Below are positions 45,384 through 58,671 of a DNA stretch of 64,000 nucleotides, piece by piece. The DNA lies in the NCBI GenBank assembly GCA_022457155.1, contig JAJGOT010000598.1, positions 415,143-479,142 of the forward strand, read 5' to 3'. A model generated the notes under the pieces. The model had not been told where the DNA came from. It did not search any database and worked only from the letters and a program-made list of their open reading frames with translations. Every line of letters begins with the position of its first letter. The stretch's first letter is position 1. Origin of the DNA: Cladopsammia gracilis (Eukaryota; Cnidaria; Anthozoa; Scleractinia; Dendrophylliidae). Both the position numbers and the translations under genes were made by a program.

Positions 45384-45721
45384 TTGTAATAACGTGAGCC
45401 TGGAGAATGTTTGAGAGAGCTCTGGTTTGTAACGTGGCTGCCTCCATTCAACTCGCAAACTTTTCCTTCGTTGTTTTCCTTGTAGTTGAACGACAAACAC
45501 CGACAGTCATCTATACACGAGCTGTGGCACATAATTGGGTTTATCGTGGCAGACTGGTGAAAAACATGGCCAACAAGCTCTGAGTTCTCCACGGCATCTC
45601 CATAGATATCGAGGGGATAGTTTTGACACTTTCCCTTGCTACAGTGTCCTTTAGCTTCAACAAGCTTAAACAGAACACGAAAATTGAGGACAAAAAAGAT
45701 TAAAAATCTCGCTACAATCAT
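45384..45721 (-). pseudogene. PAN-EGF secreted matrix-like protein, gene B, exon 1 (interrupted)
   Basis: ATG at 45721-45719. Signal peptide (ARFLIFFVLNFRVLFKLVEA) and PAN-like domain are complete to SPGSRYY, then the retroelement begins. Reading through adds about 16 foreign residues and stops at 45337-45335, with no consensus donor at the junction. The array copy would therefore yield a short secreted PAN-only protein or nothing. It could still be rescued by splicing out the element; I saw no strong sites for that. Confidence 0.85.
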
Positions 45722-45808
45722 CTCTCAAGATGACGTTTCTACGATGTTTTTCGTCAAGTTTAGCTAGAGCTGTATTACATGTCTGAGTTTTCTGCAAGGA
45801 CACTGAAA

Positions 45809-45815
45809 CTTTATA
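45809..45815 (-). promoter_or_regulatory. TATA box of gene B
   Basis: TATAAAG on the minus strand in the same context as gene A, 88 bases upstream of the ATG. The promoter is intact even though the exon is broken. Confidence 0.6.
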
Positions 45816-46140
45816 CAGCTTCCCTCACACTTGGGCCCTATGTCGGTTAATAAAAAATTTAGAGTCTACTTTAATTTTTTTAAATATTTAGAATGCGCAG
45901 GTTTCACTCAGCGACGTAACTCATCACCTGGTCATAACAGTATTACAAATTAAACATTACATTCATATTACTAAGAACAAAGATTAAAACTTGAAATGTA
46001 AACTCTACATTCAAACTTTTAAATTCCATCTCAATTGTTATCAAACTTCATTTGATAAAAATTAGTAAATGCTGCAATCTGATTGGCTACGTTACTCGTT
46101 TTCTATTAACCTAACAAATGATGGTTCTCCACGGTTCTCT

Positions 46141-46246
46141 AAAAAAATAATGCACGCTTGAGGTCTATAAAAACTGCTATTGGATGCGCGACCAGTGGGT
46201 GTGTGTATTTAGCAGTCATGTATATGACCTCCAACATACATTATTT
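46141..46246. mobile_element. Upstream MITE conserved in the array (gene B)
   Basis: Counterpart of 33117-33226, with AATAATGCACGCTTGAGGTC at the left end. Confidence 0.7.
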
Positions 46247-46879
46247 TTTTTGGCTTAGAATGAAGCAAATTAAACGTCGTATCTATGAGGAGAAACTCCA
46301 ACAGCAATGGCGGTCTCGAAAGCATAACTAATCAGTTTCTTCAGACATGTACACATAACGAACTAACATTTCGTGAATGAAGAAACTTTTACTAGTATTT
46401 GCAATTCCTTCTTATTACTTCTGGCTATGAAACCTAGATAGGCTGATATACCTGATTCAAATGCCCAAAAATATTTCAGCTAACTGTGCAAGTTTTGCTA
46501 ATACTTCTTAAAATGTTCAGGACTCTGTTTACGACCGCCAAAGTATTTCAAAATACTTTTTTGAAAAGAACAAGAATTAGCTACTAGTGTTTTTCAAGAG
46601 AACGTATTTTCTTTTGAAACCCAGTCAGCCTGCCTAGCTTGTGGTTCTTTTATTGGCGCGCGCAATGCTGAATTCGCGAGCGGCGAAGCCGTGCGTCGCT
46701 CGTGAATTCAGCGCCAACAAAACCGCCAAGCTAAAGCCCGGTTCAAATATGATCGCTACGACCGCTAGCCTCTTCTTACGTGTTTCGTCTGGCTTAGATC
46801 GAAACAACCTCGTTAAGTAGTTTCAGCCATGCTCAGAATAACCATGCATGTTTCAATCATGATTTGCACAATGTGCCGC

Positions 46880-47300
46880 CTGATGTGAACAGATACAGTG
46901 CCGGTTATTGTAGCTAGTTAGGGTCAGTCAGTTGTGTTTTTTAAGTACGAGAGAATTGACTGAATAACTCAGTTCTGTGTCTTCTGATACAGTGCCAGTT
47001 ATTGTAGCTAGTTAGGGTCAGTCAGTTCTGTTCTTTAAGCACAAGACAAATAACTCAGTTCTGTGTCTTCTTCCTTATACTTAATTTGTTCTTCTTCATG
47101 TTCACTGCTCTGGTTCTAGACAAAATTGATGGCAGTTCTAGCGGCTTTCCCACTCCCATAACCTCCGGGGTTGCTTTCTGTACAAACTTGTTCTGCAGTT
47201 CAGGTACCTTCATTTACAGCAATACAGATTTTGTCGTTTATGATTTCCTTAATGATCATTCGAGTGCCGCCAGTCCAGAACAATCCGCATGAGACTAACA
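46880..47300. repeat. Array-unit repeat R, copy B
   Basis: Third copy, again with the doubled GTAGCTAGTTAGGGTCA block (near 46908 and 47004). A TTGACTGAATAACTCA variant marks the first of the two. Confidence 0.85.
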
Positions 47301-47620
47301 AACTTACAAAAATATTTCTACACTGAATTACTACAAATAAAGAATACCTATAGTGCGTCCTTCTTACAACGTGACAAGCTACTATAATACTCAATGGTAG
47401 GGCAAAGCTTTTCATGCATAAAGATGGACCTACAATAGCATAAAATGCTTCAAGGGAACCTCCACTGTTGTAACAAATTGAGATTAAATCGTTGAAAATA
47501 AAGTCTAAATTTCGATCCTTTTGAATTCGTACTCGCCGCCATTTTGGATTTTATACAACAATTAGGTAACCATATGACGTCATCCAATCTTTAGAGAGTT
47601 AAAGGGGCTATGTCACCTAT

Positions 47621-47962
47621 TTTTATTATCAATTTGAAATGCCAAAAAAAAAACCATTTGTTTGGGTGGAATCCAACAAATAAGGGTCCAGTTTTGTTTA
47701 AAAATACACTACCAGTGCACAGAAAGTAGTATTTCTTATTTTTGGCTGCGGATGGCCAGGATGGAAATCAGATTGTATAAACTTGAAAAAATTGGCCAAT
47801 TTTTTCAAGTTCCTCCCAAGTGTTGTGGAAAATTTGCAGAAAAATTTATTATGGCTTATTCTTCCTTGAAGAAATCACTTGATATTTCCTTCTTGGTGTT
47901 CTAAGAGCAATTATATGTTTGAGCAAAAACAGAGCAAAGTCTGCATGACAATGCCCCTTCAA
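47621..47962. mobile_element. MITE with AAAGGGGC ends
   Basis: Left AAAGGGGCTATGTCAC and right TGACAATGCCCCTT are short inverted ends around an AT-rich, non-coding centre of 340 bp. Lower certainty because the repeats are short. Confidence 0.5.
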
Positions 47963-48289
47963 AAGCGTAAACAGGCGATAAACGGACGATAATCATATCA
48001 TGTTTCATCTGATAGTACTGAAATATCGTTTCCAATTATCACTCATTTGTTTCATGATCATCAGCAGTTCTCATTTAATGATTATATGATAAACTCACAT
48101 TCAAAGATATTAATGTACTAAGTTTGTTGAAGAAAATGAAACACTGATACTTATCATTACTATATACTGGTACGTCTACAAATCTAGTTCACAATGATTC
48201 GGTTCGATCGATTTTCCAGAACAGATCAAAATCTTGTCCTTTGCACAACATGAAATTTGCATCCGTGCTCCAAGAAAACAACCATGCCC

Positions 48290-48582
48290 TGTTTAGAGCA
48301 GTTTTCAATTGGGTGTCGTAAAACCAAAACCAAAGTAATTACTCTAACCAATCACAGCAGTCGTAAACAATCCAATGAACCAATCATGGCTCGAAGCAAT
48401 TACATGTCGGCGGCACCAAGCGCGGGAAAACGCGTGCGAGCAAGTCACGATTGGTTTTGGTTTTATTTCTGATGGGTCGAGAAAGTTGCGCGAGATTTTT
48501 TAGCCAATCACAAAGCGTAGCAATGCAAAACCAAAGCAATTGTGTAATTACTTTCGACACTCAATTGAAAACTGCTCTAATA
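48290..48582. mobile_element. MITE with TTTAGAGCAGTTTTCAATTG ends
   Basis: Inverted repeats of about 28 bp (to GTGTCG/CGACAC). The inner ACCAAAACCAAAG and CAATCACA blocks are also partly inverted. Flanks TTA/TAA suggest a PIF/Harbinger-type target. Confidence 0.75.
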
Positions 48583-49262
48583 TGTATTGCTTAATTCACG
48601 TTTACAATTAAGGTATATGAGAGAAAGTTTTAATCAAAACTAAATTATTAATTAATACCTTAACTTCTATACAGCCAAGTTAGTGATGTAAACTGAGATT
48701 ATCTACTAATTGCCGATGAACAAATTTCCAAGGAAGTACGCTAAATACAATATCAAAGTCTAAACCATTAATTAATTAACAAAAAGCCATTTCACAAATC
48801 GAAGAAACAGCTGCTAAAGTAAAACTCTATAAGTATTATGTATGTGGTATAAACAGTGGTCATTACTATCAAATCACATACAGTGTATAGCTCAGACTTA
48901 TTGTTTGTGTACTAGGAGCCTTTATATAAACAATTAATGTATCCTCTTAAGTAAATACAGCGCGAACACTGCCATCAATAGGAGCTCTATACACACTCAC
49001 TTGTACCCAGTTGCTAAGTTCCATTTTGGGCAGAGAGGAGATTGCACGGGGTGTCATGTAATGGTGATCGCTGGCATCCGCTCAGTTCTCTCTCGTCTAT
49101 TCCAAAACAAATTAAATAACGACTGGATACGATACTGGAAGTAATATATAAAAAGTTAAATACAAAACTTAATCATAATTTGGCCTGTAAACCATTTATT
49201 GGGACTTACAGATAATATACGTGGATTTTGCCTGTTAAAGAGTACAGGGATCCATTGAAACT

Positions 49263-49733
49263 TCACAGGCCACCCAGCCAGAACTGAGTAGTAGACTGGG
49301 GGCTGGAAGAACAACGATGTGACGGATTGACAGCCGCATAATAACCAAAGTTATCTTCGAAAACAGACGCACCAATTTTTCCATCAAATTCGCAAATCTT
49401 AATGTCACTGTCTGTATGCAAAGGAAAAATACCTTTTTGATTCCAGAGAGGTGCCGTACAGTTAACACATTCATGTCCCCGGATGTTTATCAGCTCGAAC
49501 TTGAAGCACGTACCGTGGTGTGTCGGCAAGATTAGTATGTTGCAATCTGTCAGTGATGTTCGCATGTAATCTGTGAACACAACTCCGTCAGTATCATAGC
49601 GGCAAGTAGCTCGCCAGTGAGTGGACTGGGTTCCAAGCCATGCTAGATATGTTGGGCGGATCAGGTACGCCTGCCAGTTTGGTTGATCACCGCTGACTGC
49701 ATTTGCTTCAGTGGAGTCAGAAAAGATAACACC
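49263..49733 (-). CDS. PAN-EGF secreted matrix-like protein, gene C, exon 3
   Basis: Starts at 49733 after ATCCGCGCAG and stops with TGA at 49265-49263. It has 156 residues with the same domain and cysteines as A and B. Unique residues cluster at NQKGIFPLHTDSDIKICEF and GASVFEDNFGYYAAV. Gene C has three intact exons (363, 339 and 471 bp, all phase 0) and is expected to be functional. Confidence 0.88.
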   Translation of the reverse strand, partial: GVIFSDSTEANAVSGDQPNWQAYLIRPTYLAWLGTQSTHWRATCRYDTDGVVFTDYMRTSLTDCNILILPTHHGTCFKFELINIRGHECVNCTAPLWNQKGIFPLHTDSDIKICEFDGKIGASVFEDNFGYYAAVNPSHRCSSSPQSTTQFWLGGL

Positions 49734-50415
49734 CTGCGCGGATAAAACATTTGAATTGTTCATGTCAAAACCCCCTTCAATCCCCAACTTGACTTCTCAG
49801 TTTATTTATCGTGAGGGGTTAAACGAGATAAATGAATGAATGATTAGCTGCACGGCGTGACACGTGCTAGTTTTTTCGGCTTGGGTACTTCATGGTACTT
49901 CTAATTATGAACATGGTTTATCTATCGAGCGACACTTCTCCGTCACGCGTGACCACTATTTTTTTAAATTTCAAGTTTACGCGTCGGTTTTTTTCGGAAA
50001 CAACTGAGCAACAAAATATTATTTTATTTGAAATGTTACATATCCGAACAATATTAGGTTTTTTATGCGTGTAGCGAAGTTATTTTTCCGTTAACTCGTG
50101 ACTTCCAAATTGTTTTCCAGAGTCGGATCCAGAGAGATCTTTAAGGTTTCATTCAAATCTCAGACGTTACAAAGAAATATTCAAATGTTCATTTCAGTCT
50201 TGTGGATTACTGGTCACACGTGACGGAGCATGGCTGTAATTGATTCGACTACCTCACTGCCGCTTTGAAAATTCATTTTTACATTCCTGAATCTTCATTA
50301 TTAGCTTTACTTTTGTGATTAATTTGTTTGTGTAATTGAACAACTGCTTTGTTTTGTTAGTACAAATAAATTGGAGCCCATTTCTAATTTTCGGCCAGCA
50401 CAACCGTCGCTTTTA

Positions 50416-50805
<390 letters not shown>

Positions 50806-52149
50806 CTAAAAATATAACGGATGTTTTCACACAAGAGTACTGGAGCCCCCTTTACACAACAAACGAACTTATTTGGCAAACTCGTGTTGACAAACTCAAG
50901 TTGGCGCGTGTAAACTTGACATCAACAATTGGCAAACTTGTTGGCTCAAACAGTTGGCGACTTCTTTCTATTCTCGTCAATTTTTCTTTAACTTTTTGGG
51001 GTGACAAACTTGCATTTTGACATGTCAACGTTTGTCAAATAAACATTGTTCGCTTTAAACCAAACAAAATCTTCGCAGTCTTTACGAGAAGACCCTGTTT
51101 AGGCCTCGTCACACGAATTGATGCGATCGCCCTCATACTATGGATGTCCCTAATGCTATGGATTAGAGGAAAGACTGGCAGAAGTTAGTCAAACGCATCC
51201 GAGCGCGCTCGAACAGGTGACGAGGCCTCGCCGCAGCATGGCATAGCTAATACGTATATATACTTGGGCTTTGTAAGATCCCTGAGCTCAAGAATTTCAT
51301 AGCTATCTCATGCTGATGAGGCCTAACAAGGTGAAACAGCTGTCCATGGTTGCTAATACGTAGGCTCACCGCTATCAACGTGGCAAAAATTGCTTTCCAA
51401 AGCACAAGCCTCCCATTTTTATTTATTATTAATGGCCTAGCAACAAGTTGAACAAAATAACAAAAAGATAAATTCAATTCGTTCAACAGAGAAAGTTTAG
51501 CTGAAATCTAAACAACTGCGAAAACACTCGCTTTCAATTGTTGTTCCCAGCACCCGTCACCAAAAGTCTATTAACTAACTACAGGTGACAGGTAACACAC
51601 TGTTCCCTTCTTCCCTTTAATGAAACGTTAAGTAAACGTTGTTGTTCTTATTATTTAATATTCTCGATACTCCGATTACATTACAACAACAATTAACATG
51701 AAGATAAACTAACGCCTTGTTCTTGGTCTTGGTTGGTTATAAAGCGAATGTTAACTCCCTAGGTGAGAAACATTCAGCAGTGAAAAACCCTGGTGTACTG
51801 AGAGAAGTGTAACTGGTTTGCCGATTAAAAGGAAACAACTTGGCAATCTTCAAGAGGCAATTATGATCATATAGGCGTACGAGGGGGAGGAGCTGAAGGG
51901 GGCTGCAGCCCCCCCCCCCCCCCCCCCCAGTCGTAAAAAAATATAATATTATTCGGGCAAAACTGGTCGACTATTCGGACACCACAGACACAGAAAAATT
52001 ACTGAATTATTTTGTGATTCAATGTGTTAAATTAATTGGTTTTATTTCGTAACTCACATTACTCACTTAACTTTCTAACCGAGCTCTATACTACATCGAT
52101 CATGTAATTGATGAGATGGCTCCATAAGACGCTAACCGCGTGAGCAGAC

Positions 52150-52511
52150 ATGGGCCCTATTTTCATGGAAAGCGGATGATCCTACTGCTAGGATCATCCG
52201 AGCGCAACATGTTTTCTACTTTCAGTTTACATGCGAAGGGTTACATTTGGCCCCAGCGCTAAGATCATCCTAGCGCTAGGTTCATCCTACGTTGAAAGGT
52301 AGGATGATCCTAGCGCTTGGATCATCCGAGCTCCATGTAAACGGCCTCGGGAGCCCCAAGGTTATCTTCGCTTTTGTTATTATTTTGTTTTCACGTAAAC
52401 CAATTAAATGAAAAGTTGATCCTGGATGCTGTATTTATGCATGTAAACCAAATGAACTTTCTAGAATCATCCTAGCACTAGGATCATCATCTTTCCATGT
52501 AAATAGGGCCA
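52150..52511. mobile_element. MITE rich in AGGATCATCC words
   Basis: Ends GGGCCCTATTTTCATGGAAAG and CTTTCCATGTAAATAGGGCC. The interior has many AGGATGATCCTAGCGCT-type palindromic words. Non-coding. Confidence 0.78.
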
Positions 52512-52835
52512 TAGAACGACAAATTTGCATTGTGGTCCGCCAAGGGTGGGAATGATATTGTAGATCGCGCAGGGACTGAAACTAAGTATAACATTTGGCG
52601 ACCATCTTGCTTATTAGGACTGTGGTTGGTATCTGGTCGTTCAAAGTATGTCTTCGTCGAAGTCTCCTAAAATATATCTTATCAGTACCGTGTGAAGTGT
52701 GAAGAATGCGAGATGTAGAAGCTCATTCTCGGATCGTTCACAGTGAAAATGTCAGCGAGTGCTAGAATCATCATCATGACGAATATACATGACGTCACGA
52801 GTTTCATTCGGGCAAATTAAGTTCAACCCCCCGCC

Positions 52836-55800
52836 CAACCTCGTCCCCAGGGCCTTCTCCGCTTTTACAATTCAAAATGGCGGGTCGAGCGGAGAAGACC
52901 CTGGTCGAGGCTGATCTAACAGGACCGCTGATTGGCAGTTGATTTGTGGCATTCTTTCACAAACTCTGATTGGTCAGCTTTTTCTTTCCTACAAAATGGC
53001 TGACTAAAACGTTTTTTGTAAGGTGTATTTTCGAGAAATAAATGAATTCTCCATTAAGCTTCCCTCGGAAATCATAATTAAAGAAGATGCGGACTTCACA
53101 TCAAAGCAAAGCTGACTCACAATTTGCAGAAAGAAACCATGCAGACCGCGATGAAAAACAAGGTGACGAAGGATCTCCCTTATACTTTCAAGATATAAAG
53201 GTGTTTTGTTTAGTTCTTTTAGGCTGGAAAGCTTGTGAATCAGATATAACCTATTAATTTATTTCATTTATAGCGGTTGCTTATAAATACTGTAAAATTT
53301 TCGCATTAAATGTCAAAGACATTTGCCGATTGAATACAGAGAGATTGAGAAATGTTCGAAACAAGCTAAGTACATGTATTAAAGCTTAAGGCTTATAACC
53401 TTACAGTTTATTCATCGCACATTTTGTTTTCCAATTATTTAAAAAATACCAGAGAAACGATACTCGAGCCCCCTTGATCGTTGAGAATTAATTAAAATTT
53501 GACAGTTTTTGATATTTAAAACAATTAATAGCACATTTCAAAATCCTGAAATTTTCCATAAATTTATGTAAGAGTGATAAGCTTTATGGCATTGTCTTGA
53601 CATTTTTTGATATGAGATGTTTTTGGAAGGCAGCTGCATATATTATGATCATCCACTTGTCTCTGGTGTGGACTCTTTGACCAGGAGCATTGTAAAATGG
53701 CAAAGTTAATTAACTTTAAAAAAGTCACCTGCCCAGTAAGATATTCTTATATCCACAAAAGGGGAATTTAGTAAGGGATTCCTCTGCTGTTTTTGTGGAA
53801 TGGTGACTGCATGAGTATTTGTACTTTTACTTGATGTGTCCAGGGCTGTCATTAGTAACTGACAGCAGCTATTATGACCAACAACAACAGTAAAGATGGC
53901 CAGCTACTCAAAAATTGAAAATAACTTCAAGTCAAGAGGCTCAGAAGTTTTTCCTCATTTTACTTTATTTGTGGACCCAGTTTCTTAAAAGTTTAATGGC
54001 AAACCATGGCATTTACACCTCCCATAAGTTTTGCATTTTTTTGTCAATGTATTTGTTTTTCTCTTTTGCACCCTGTCAGAAATCTGTGGTTGTCAAAATT
54101 AATGTTCTATGCACCATTAGTTTTAGACGAACTGTTTGTATTGGTGGCATTTCTTATTGACAGAAGGGAATCCTTCATTGAGATAATTTATTGGCAAATT
54201 GGTCAGGAGGTTAGAATTTGCTATAAAAGATATTATTTCTTGAGTTAGCTTTATTTACTTTGAAATTATAAAACTGAGACAATTCAATGCAAGAACCTCC
54301 TAAGTAATTCTAGGAAAGTATTGCCAACAACTTGTATTTTAGGCCTTAATATAAGCACTCTCTGGTCATAATAATGGTCTGGATCATGCACAATGTGAAT
54401 TGTCAGAGTTTGAACTAGGTCAGAAAATCAAGTATTTTGAAATGGAATAAAATGTTTTCCTGAAAATTTTATCCATTTGGACTGAGTGACACTGTTATTT
54501 TTTATACCAAAACTCATTAATAGTAATCTTTAAACAGGGTGCATTCATCACTAGAGTGGTGTTCAGAACAGCCCTGTAATAACTCAAAAGTACCAGGATG
54601 GTCTCATCATCCACTTGTCAAAAAGTTTACCAAAATTTATCATAATAATATGTAAGGGAAGTGGTCATGACAAGTATATTAGAAGGTGATCCACCTTGTA
54701 TTGTGGCGGTGGGGGGGGGGGGGGGGGGGGGGGGAGGTGGGCTATGCAAGATATTACTTATCTGATTAGGCTCTTGGACAACATTTATTGGCCTAAGAAT
54801 GTGAAGTTAGCATTGCTAGTAAAATGATGCATGAAGGAGGATATTGTTTGCCCAGTTTCCACTCCTGATAAAATAAGGGCTATACCAATTAACAAGACAA
54901 CAGCATTAAATTAGGTGGGGGAGTGAGTGCACACCAGTATTTTGTAAAGCAGTGGGTCCTGTCCGAGTTCAATAGTTTTGACCATTTCCCTAACAGCTCT
55001 TGAATGATATATGTATGTAGAAGCTCAAAGACAAAAAGTCACTTAGGATGTTCATGCCCTGAACAATGTCAACTGTTTCAACCACAAGAAAGATTGTAAC
55101 TTCAAGATGTTGCAAAAGAATGTGTTGAAACAAAAAGGGAGTAGTTAACAAAATTAATAACAGAAAGGGCCCTAATTAACAGTGGAGATGTTTAGGAAAT
55201 TAATTTTTCATCATCATCATCATCAAAATTTCTCTCTTGCCATGTATACTGTTAGTAAAAAAAAGATTATTTATTTCCCTTCCTTGCACAACATACTCCC
55301 TTGGAAGCTTGTGGGTTGGCACCTAAGAGAAGCTAATGTACCAGAGTGAGTACAATGTTTATATTTTCTTACTTTATTGTATGCACCATTCAAGACAACT
55401 TGCTATGACAGTGATAAAAATAATACATTCAATAGCCATTTACAGATGCCCACTCAGTATAGCAATTGTAGCTGGGAAGCCAGTCACTTTGTGGAAGCCA
55501 GGTGGTATATTATGTGGCACATGTGTTGTATGCTAATACAAGGCTGTGCCCTAAAGAAAATTTCAGGAAGCCCATCGGGCTCCCCAACAGTCAAGCTGGA
55601 TTGTCCATGCCTTAAAGTTGGTTGCCCAAATCAATTAAAATTATTTTTTTTATTCAAGCAAGTCAAGTAGTTTTTTGTTAAGTATAATGATTTTATTATT
55701 TTCATGAAACATGACAGTTCACCTCTTGCAAATATCAGCACTTAGGTAATGCGATTTAGACCACAAAACAAATAGTGCAAAACTATTCAAAAAGAATGAA

Positions 55801-57301
55801 TAATCTGATAAACCTACAACTGGATCATTTGCTATTATATCTACTGTAATGTCTTCAATGTCACTTTCTGTATTTTATAAGATGCCTTATGGAATAGCAT
55901 CTTTAAAATGGGGGGGGGGGGGGGGGGGCACTTATTGGAAGGAGGGTATTTTGTGAAAATCCCAGGAAGGTGGGCACCCAATGAGCCAAGTCCACCAATT
56001 AAGATCTGTTCAGATGCCTAAGCTGAAAAAGTATTGCAAACAAAATCCTTTTCTCTGAAAAAGTTAGCTCAGGTATGATGTCCAAGAATTTTTTTAGGGA
56101 GCTATTTGCCTTCTGAAATATTCAGTTTGACTTTCTGAGAACCAGAAATAGTATTTTTTATCCTCTCAAAAATGTCAGGCATAGTTTTTACTGAGGGTCT
56201 ATTATACCCTGGCGGGCTGGCGGTTTAAGCCATTTTTTAGTGTCGGTTTGCGGGTACATTCATATTTATCTGGCGGTTTACGGTCAAGAATTATCGGCGG
56301 TTTCGGTCTTGTGGAAAAAACCAAAGCGGTTTGCGGTCTAGGAAGAACAAACTATGGCGGTTTGCGGACTGTGCGACCCCCTACACTGGGGCCTAAAAAA
56401 GGTAAGTTAACATTTCCAGTTTGAGAATATTAACTTTTCATCCAATTGTAATCCAAACATCTGAGCATGAGCATGAGCATCCCTGACAGCTATTTGGCAA
56501 AACAATTCGTTAGATGCCCCTGTCTGAGAAACACCATCAGTAAATTCTTTAATGATCACACACAACATGAATGACTTGCATGTTGGTGTGTGCGTGAAAA
56601 ACATTCCGCATATGTTGAATGATGGTAAGACTTCTTCAGCAGAACTGAGATATTCACAGCTATATAAAATATAAAAGAAAATAATATAATTAATTATTAC
56701 TGACCACTGTTTTTTACTGTGTTAGAAACATGCACATAAGGAAAGAAATGTGTGCATACAATCCGGTTTAATCACAGCTGACTCGAAAACCCGAATAAAA
56801 ATTTGAAACAAAAATATTAAAAAAAGGCGAAAATGCTTTCACCGCGAAAAACCCTTGGAAAATCGGTTCAATTATTGAAAAGTTTCTCTAAAGACGGTTA
56901 ATTTACTTTAAGCTTACCTGAAAAGCACATAAACAGCACCAAGAATACAAGAATATGGTCGCAAAATCGGTCTTACAGTCGCAAAATTGTACCTGATGAC
57001 AACGCAAATTCGTCTATACAAAGAGAACGGACTCCAGATTCCTCGTTTTGCTGGTGTTGATGCCTGATATTTGAACCAAAGCTAAGGGTCATTTTCAGCG
57101 ACTGCTCCTGGACTGCAGTGAAGAAAGCAGCCATATTTGTTTTAGCCGCTGTACAAGCGGAACGACGTAGATTTTCAGCACCTGTCACGTGTCAAAATAC
57201 TCCAAGATTCTTGGAGTATTTTGCAGCCTCGACCAGGGTCTTCTCCGCTCGACCCGCCATTTTGAATTGTAAAAGCGGAGAAGGCCCTGGGGACGAGGTT
57301 G
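52836..57301. mobile_element. 4.5-kb element with perfect 78-bp inverted repeats
   Basis: Terminal inverted repeats 52836-52913 and 57224-57301 are identical by eye over 78 bp, beginning CAACCTCGTCCCCAGG. CCCCCCGCC is duplicated on each side (52827-52835 and 57302-57310). Long inverted repeats with a 9-bp duplication suggest a Mutator-like element. The interior (4.3 kb) has G-runs at about 54709-54735 and 55911-55929 and no frame over 100 codons, so a transposase would have to be spliced or absent. Smaller relatives are at 24030 and 39530. Confidence 0.8.
56984..57145 (-). CDS. Possible first exon inside the 4.5-kb element, unrecognised
   Basis: On the minus strand an ATG near 57135 opens MAAFFTAVQEQSLKMTLSF and runs about 50 codons to a donor-like GTACAA near 56988. 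A second minus-strand frame at 56604-56407 (contains IIKEFTDGVSQTGASNELFC) could be a later exon. I do not recognise either. They could be a spliced transposase, a captured host gene fragment, or chance. Confidence 0.2.
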
Positions 57302-57594
57302 CCCCCCGCCCCCCCGACGAAATTTTTCCCGTACGCCGATGATTATGATAATATCCATTAGTTGCGGTAAAGGGAATTATTTGTTGTTCACAATTTCACC
57401 TGTTTTCAAAGTAATAAATAGCAAATAAAAGAAAAAAAATTTGAGCTATTAAACAAAATGTAATCCTACCCAGTACAACAAAATATATTGATATTTGGTA
57501 TTAGAGGAACCTGTCGGTAAACCGTTGGTAACCTGTCGGTAAACTGTTGGTTATCGGTGGAGGTGAGCTGTTCTTCACTTTTACCGGCAAGAGG

Positions 57595-57705
57595 CAGAGT
57601 GGTCTAGTGGTTAGCCGAGCGCCGGACTTGAAATCCGGAGCCGATAGCTTCGATTGTTTTATGGTAGACCCACGTTCAGCTCGTCAGCCACGCTTGTAAA
57701 ATTTT
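57595..57705 (+). repeat. Serine-tRNA-derived SINE, copy 2
   Basis: The head reads GGCAGAGTGGTCTAGTGGTTA (box A) then CGGACTTGAAATCCGG, an anticodon arm with TGA as in serine tRNA, and a decayed box B (CCCACGTTCAGCTCG). The SINE body resumes at 57820 after an AT-rich (ATTTT)n insertion at 57705-57818. Confidence 0.7.
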
Positions 57706-58671
57706 ATTTATTTTATTTTATTTTATTTTATTTTATTAACTTCGCCTTAAACATGTAACAAGAAATAATTAAGAAATAATAAATAGAAAAAAAATAAAAA
57801 AAATAAAGAAATAATAGCCAACTGGTTTGCCTCCTGCCGGTTGAAATTCTTATGAACTTGTTTTGTTCAACTTGAAGTATTTGTTTCTGTTATTTGAATG
57901 CTCGACCCCACCAGCGCTTGTACCATAAACACTTACCGACGGTTAATATCAAAGGTCACTTAATTGTTTGAAATGTTTATTGAAGCAATAAGCTGTGATT
58001 GGGTCAAACATTTCCTTCCTCGTTTACTTGGAAATATAATAAATCTAAACAACTGCGAAAACACTCTCTTTCACTGATTTTTGTGTATGTTGTTTCCCAG
58101 CACCCGCCACGAATAGTCTTTTAACTAACTACGGGTGACAAGTAACACACTGTTCTCTTCTCCCCGTTAATGAATTAAACGTTGTTGTTTTTGTTATTTT
58201 TGCTCGATACCTTCAGATTCTCTCATTCGCTTATACCTTCATCGCGTTACGATATATTTTGCAACAACAATATATAACATGAAGATAGATTTGTTCTTGG
58301 TTGGTTATTAAGAGAATGTTAACTCCCGAGGCGAGAAACATTTTGCAGTGAAAATCCCTGATGAAAAGTGTAACTCGTTCGCCAATTAAAATAAAACAAC
58401 TTGGCAATTTAAAAACCGTAATCTTCGACAGGCAATTATTAAAAGAAAACTATCTAATACCTTTTTAATTTTAACATTTCCCATTAGTTGCGGTAAAGGG
58501 AATTATTTGTTGTTCGCAATTTCACCTGTTTTCAAATAAGAAATGGCAAATAAAAGAAAAATGAAAATTTGAGCTAAAAAAATGTTATCCTACCACATGA
58601 AATGTTTAACTTAAAATACTGAACCCAGTACAACAACAAAATATGTTGATATTTGGTGTTAGAGGAACGCT

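Larger units (their letters stand above)
51870..57352. mobile_element. Nested insertion block in gene C intron 1
   Basis: Relative to other array copies, the intron is interrupted between a GAGGCAATTATGATCA segment and the CATTAGTTGCGGTAAAGGG segment at 57355. The outer edges TATAGGCGTACGAGGGGG and CCCGTACGCCGATG look like ends of one outer element. Inside are a 21-base C run near 51909-51929, a MITE at 52150-52511 and the 4.5-kb element at 52836-57301. Confidence 0.6.

Noticed and set aside
51905..51931. Functional G-quadruplex or promoter at the C and G runs (also 54709 and 55911)
   Set aside because: Plain homopolymer runs in mobile DNA; length is prone to sequencing error and there is no supporting context.
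57601..57690. Functional serine tRNA
   Set aside because: Acceptor and T arms do not pair and the sequence is the head of a repeated SINE.
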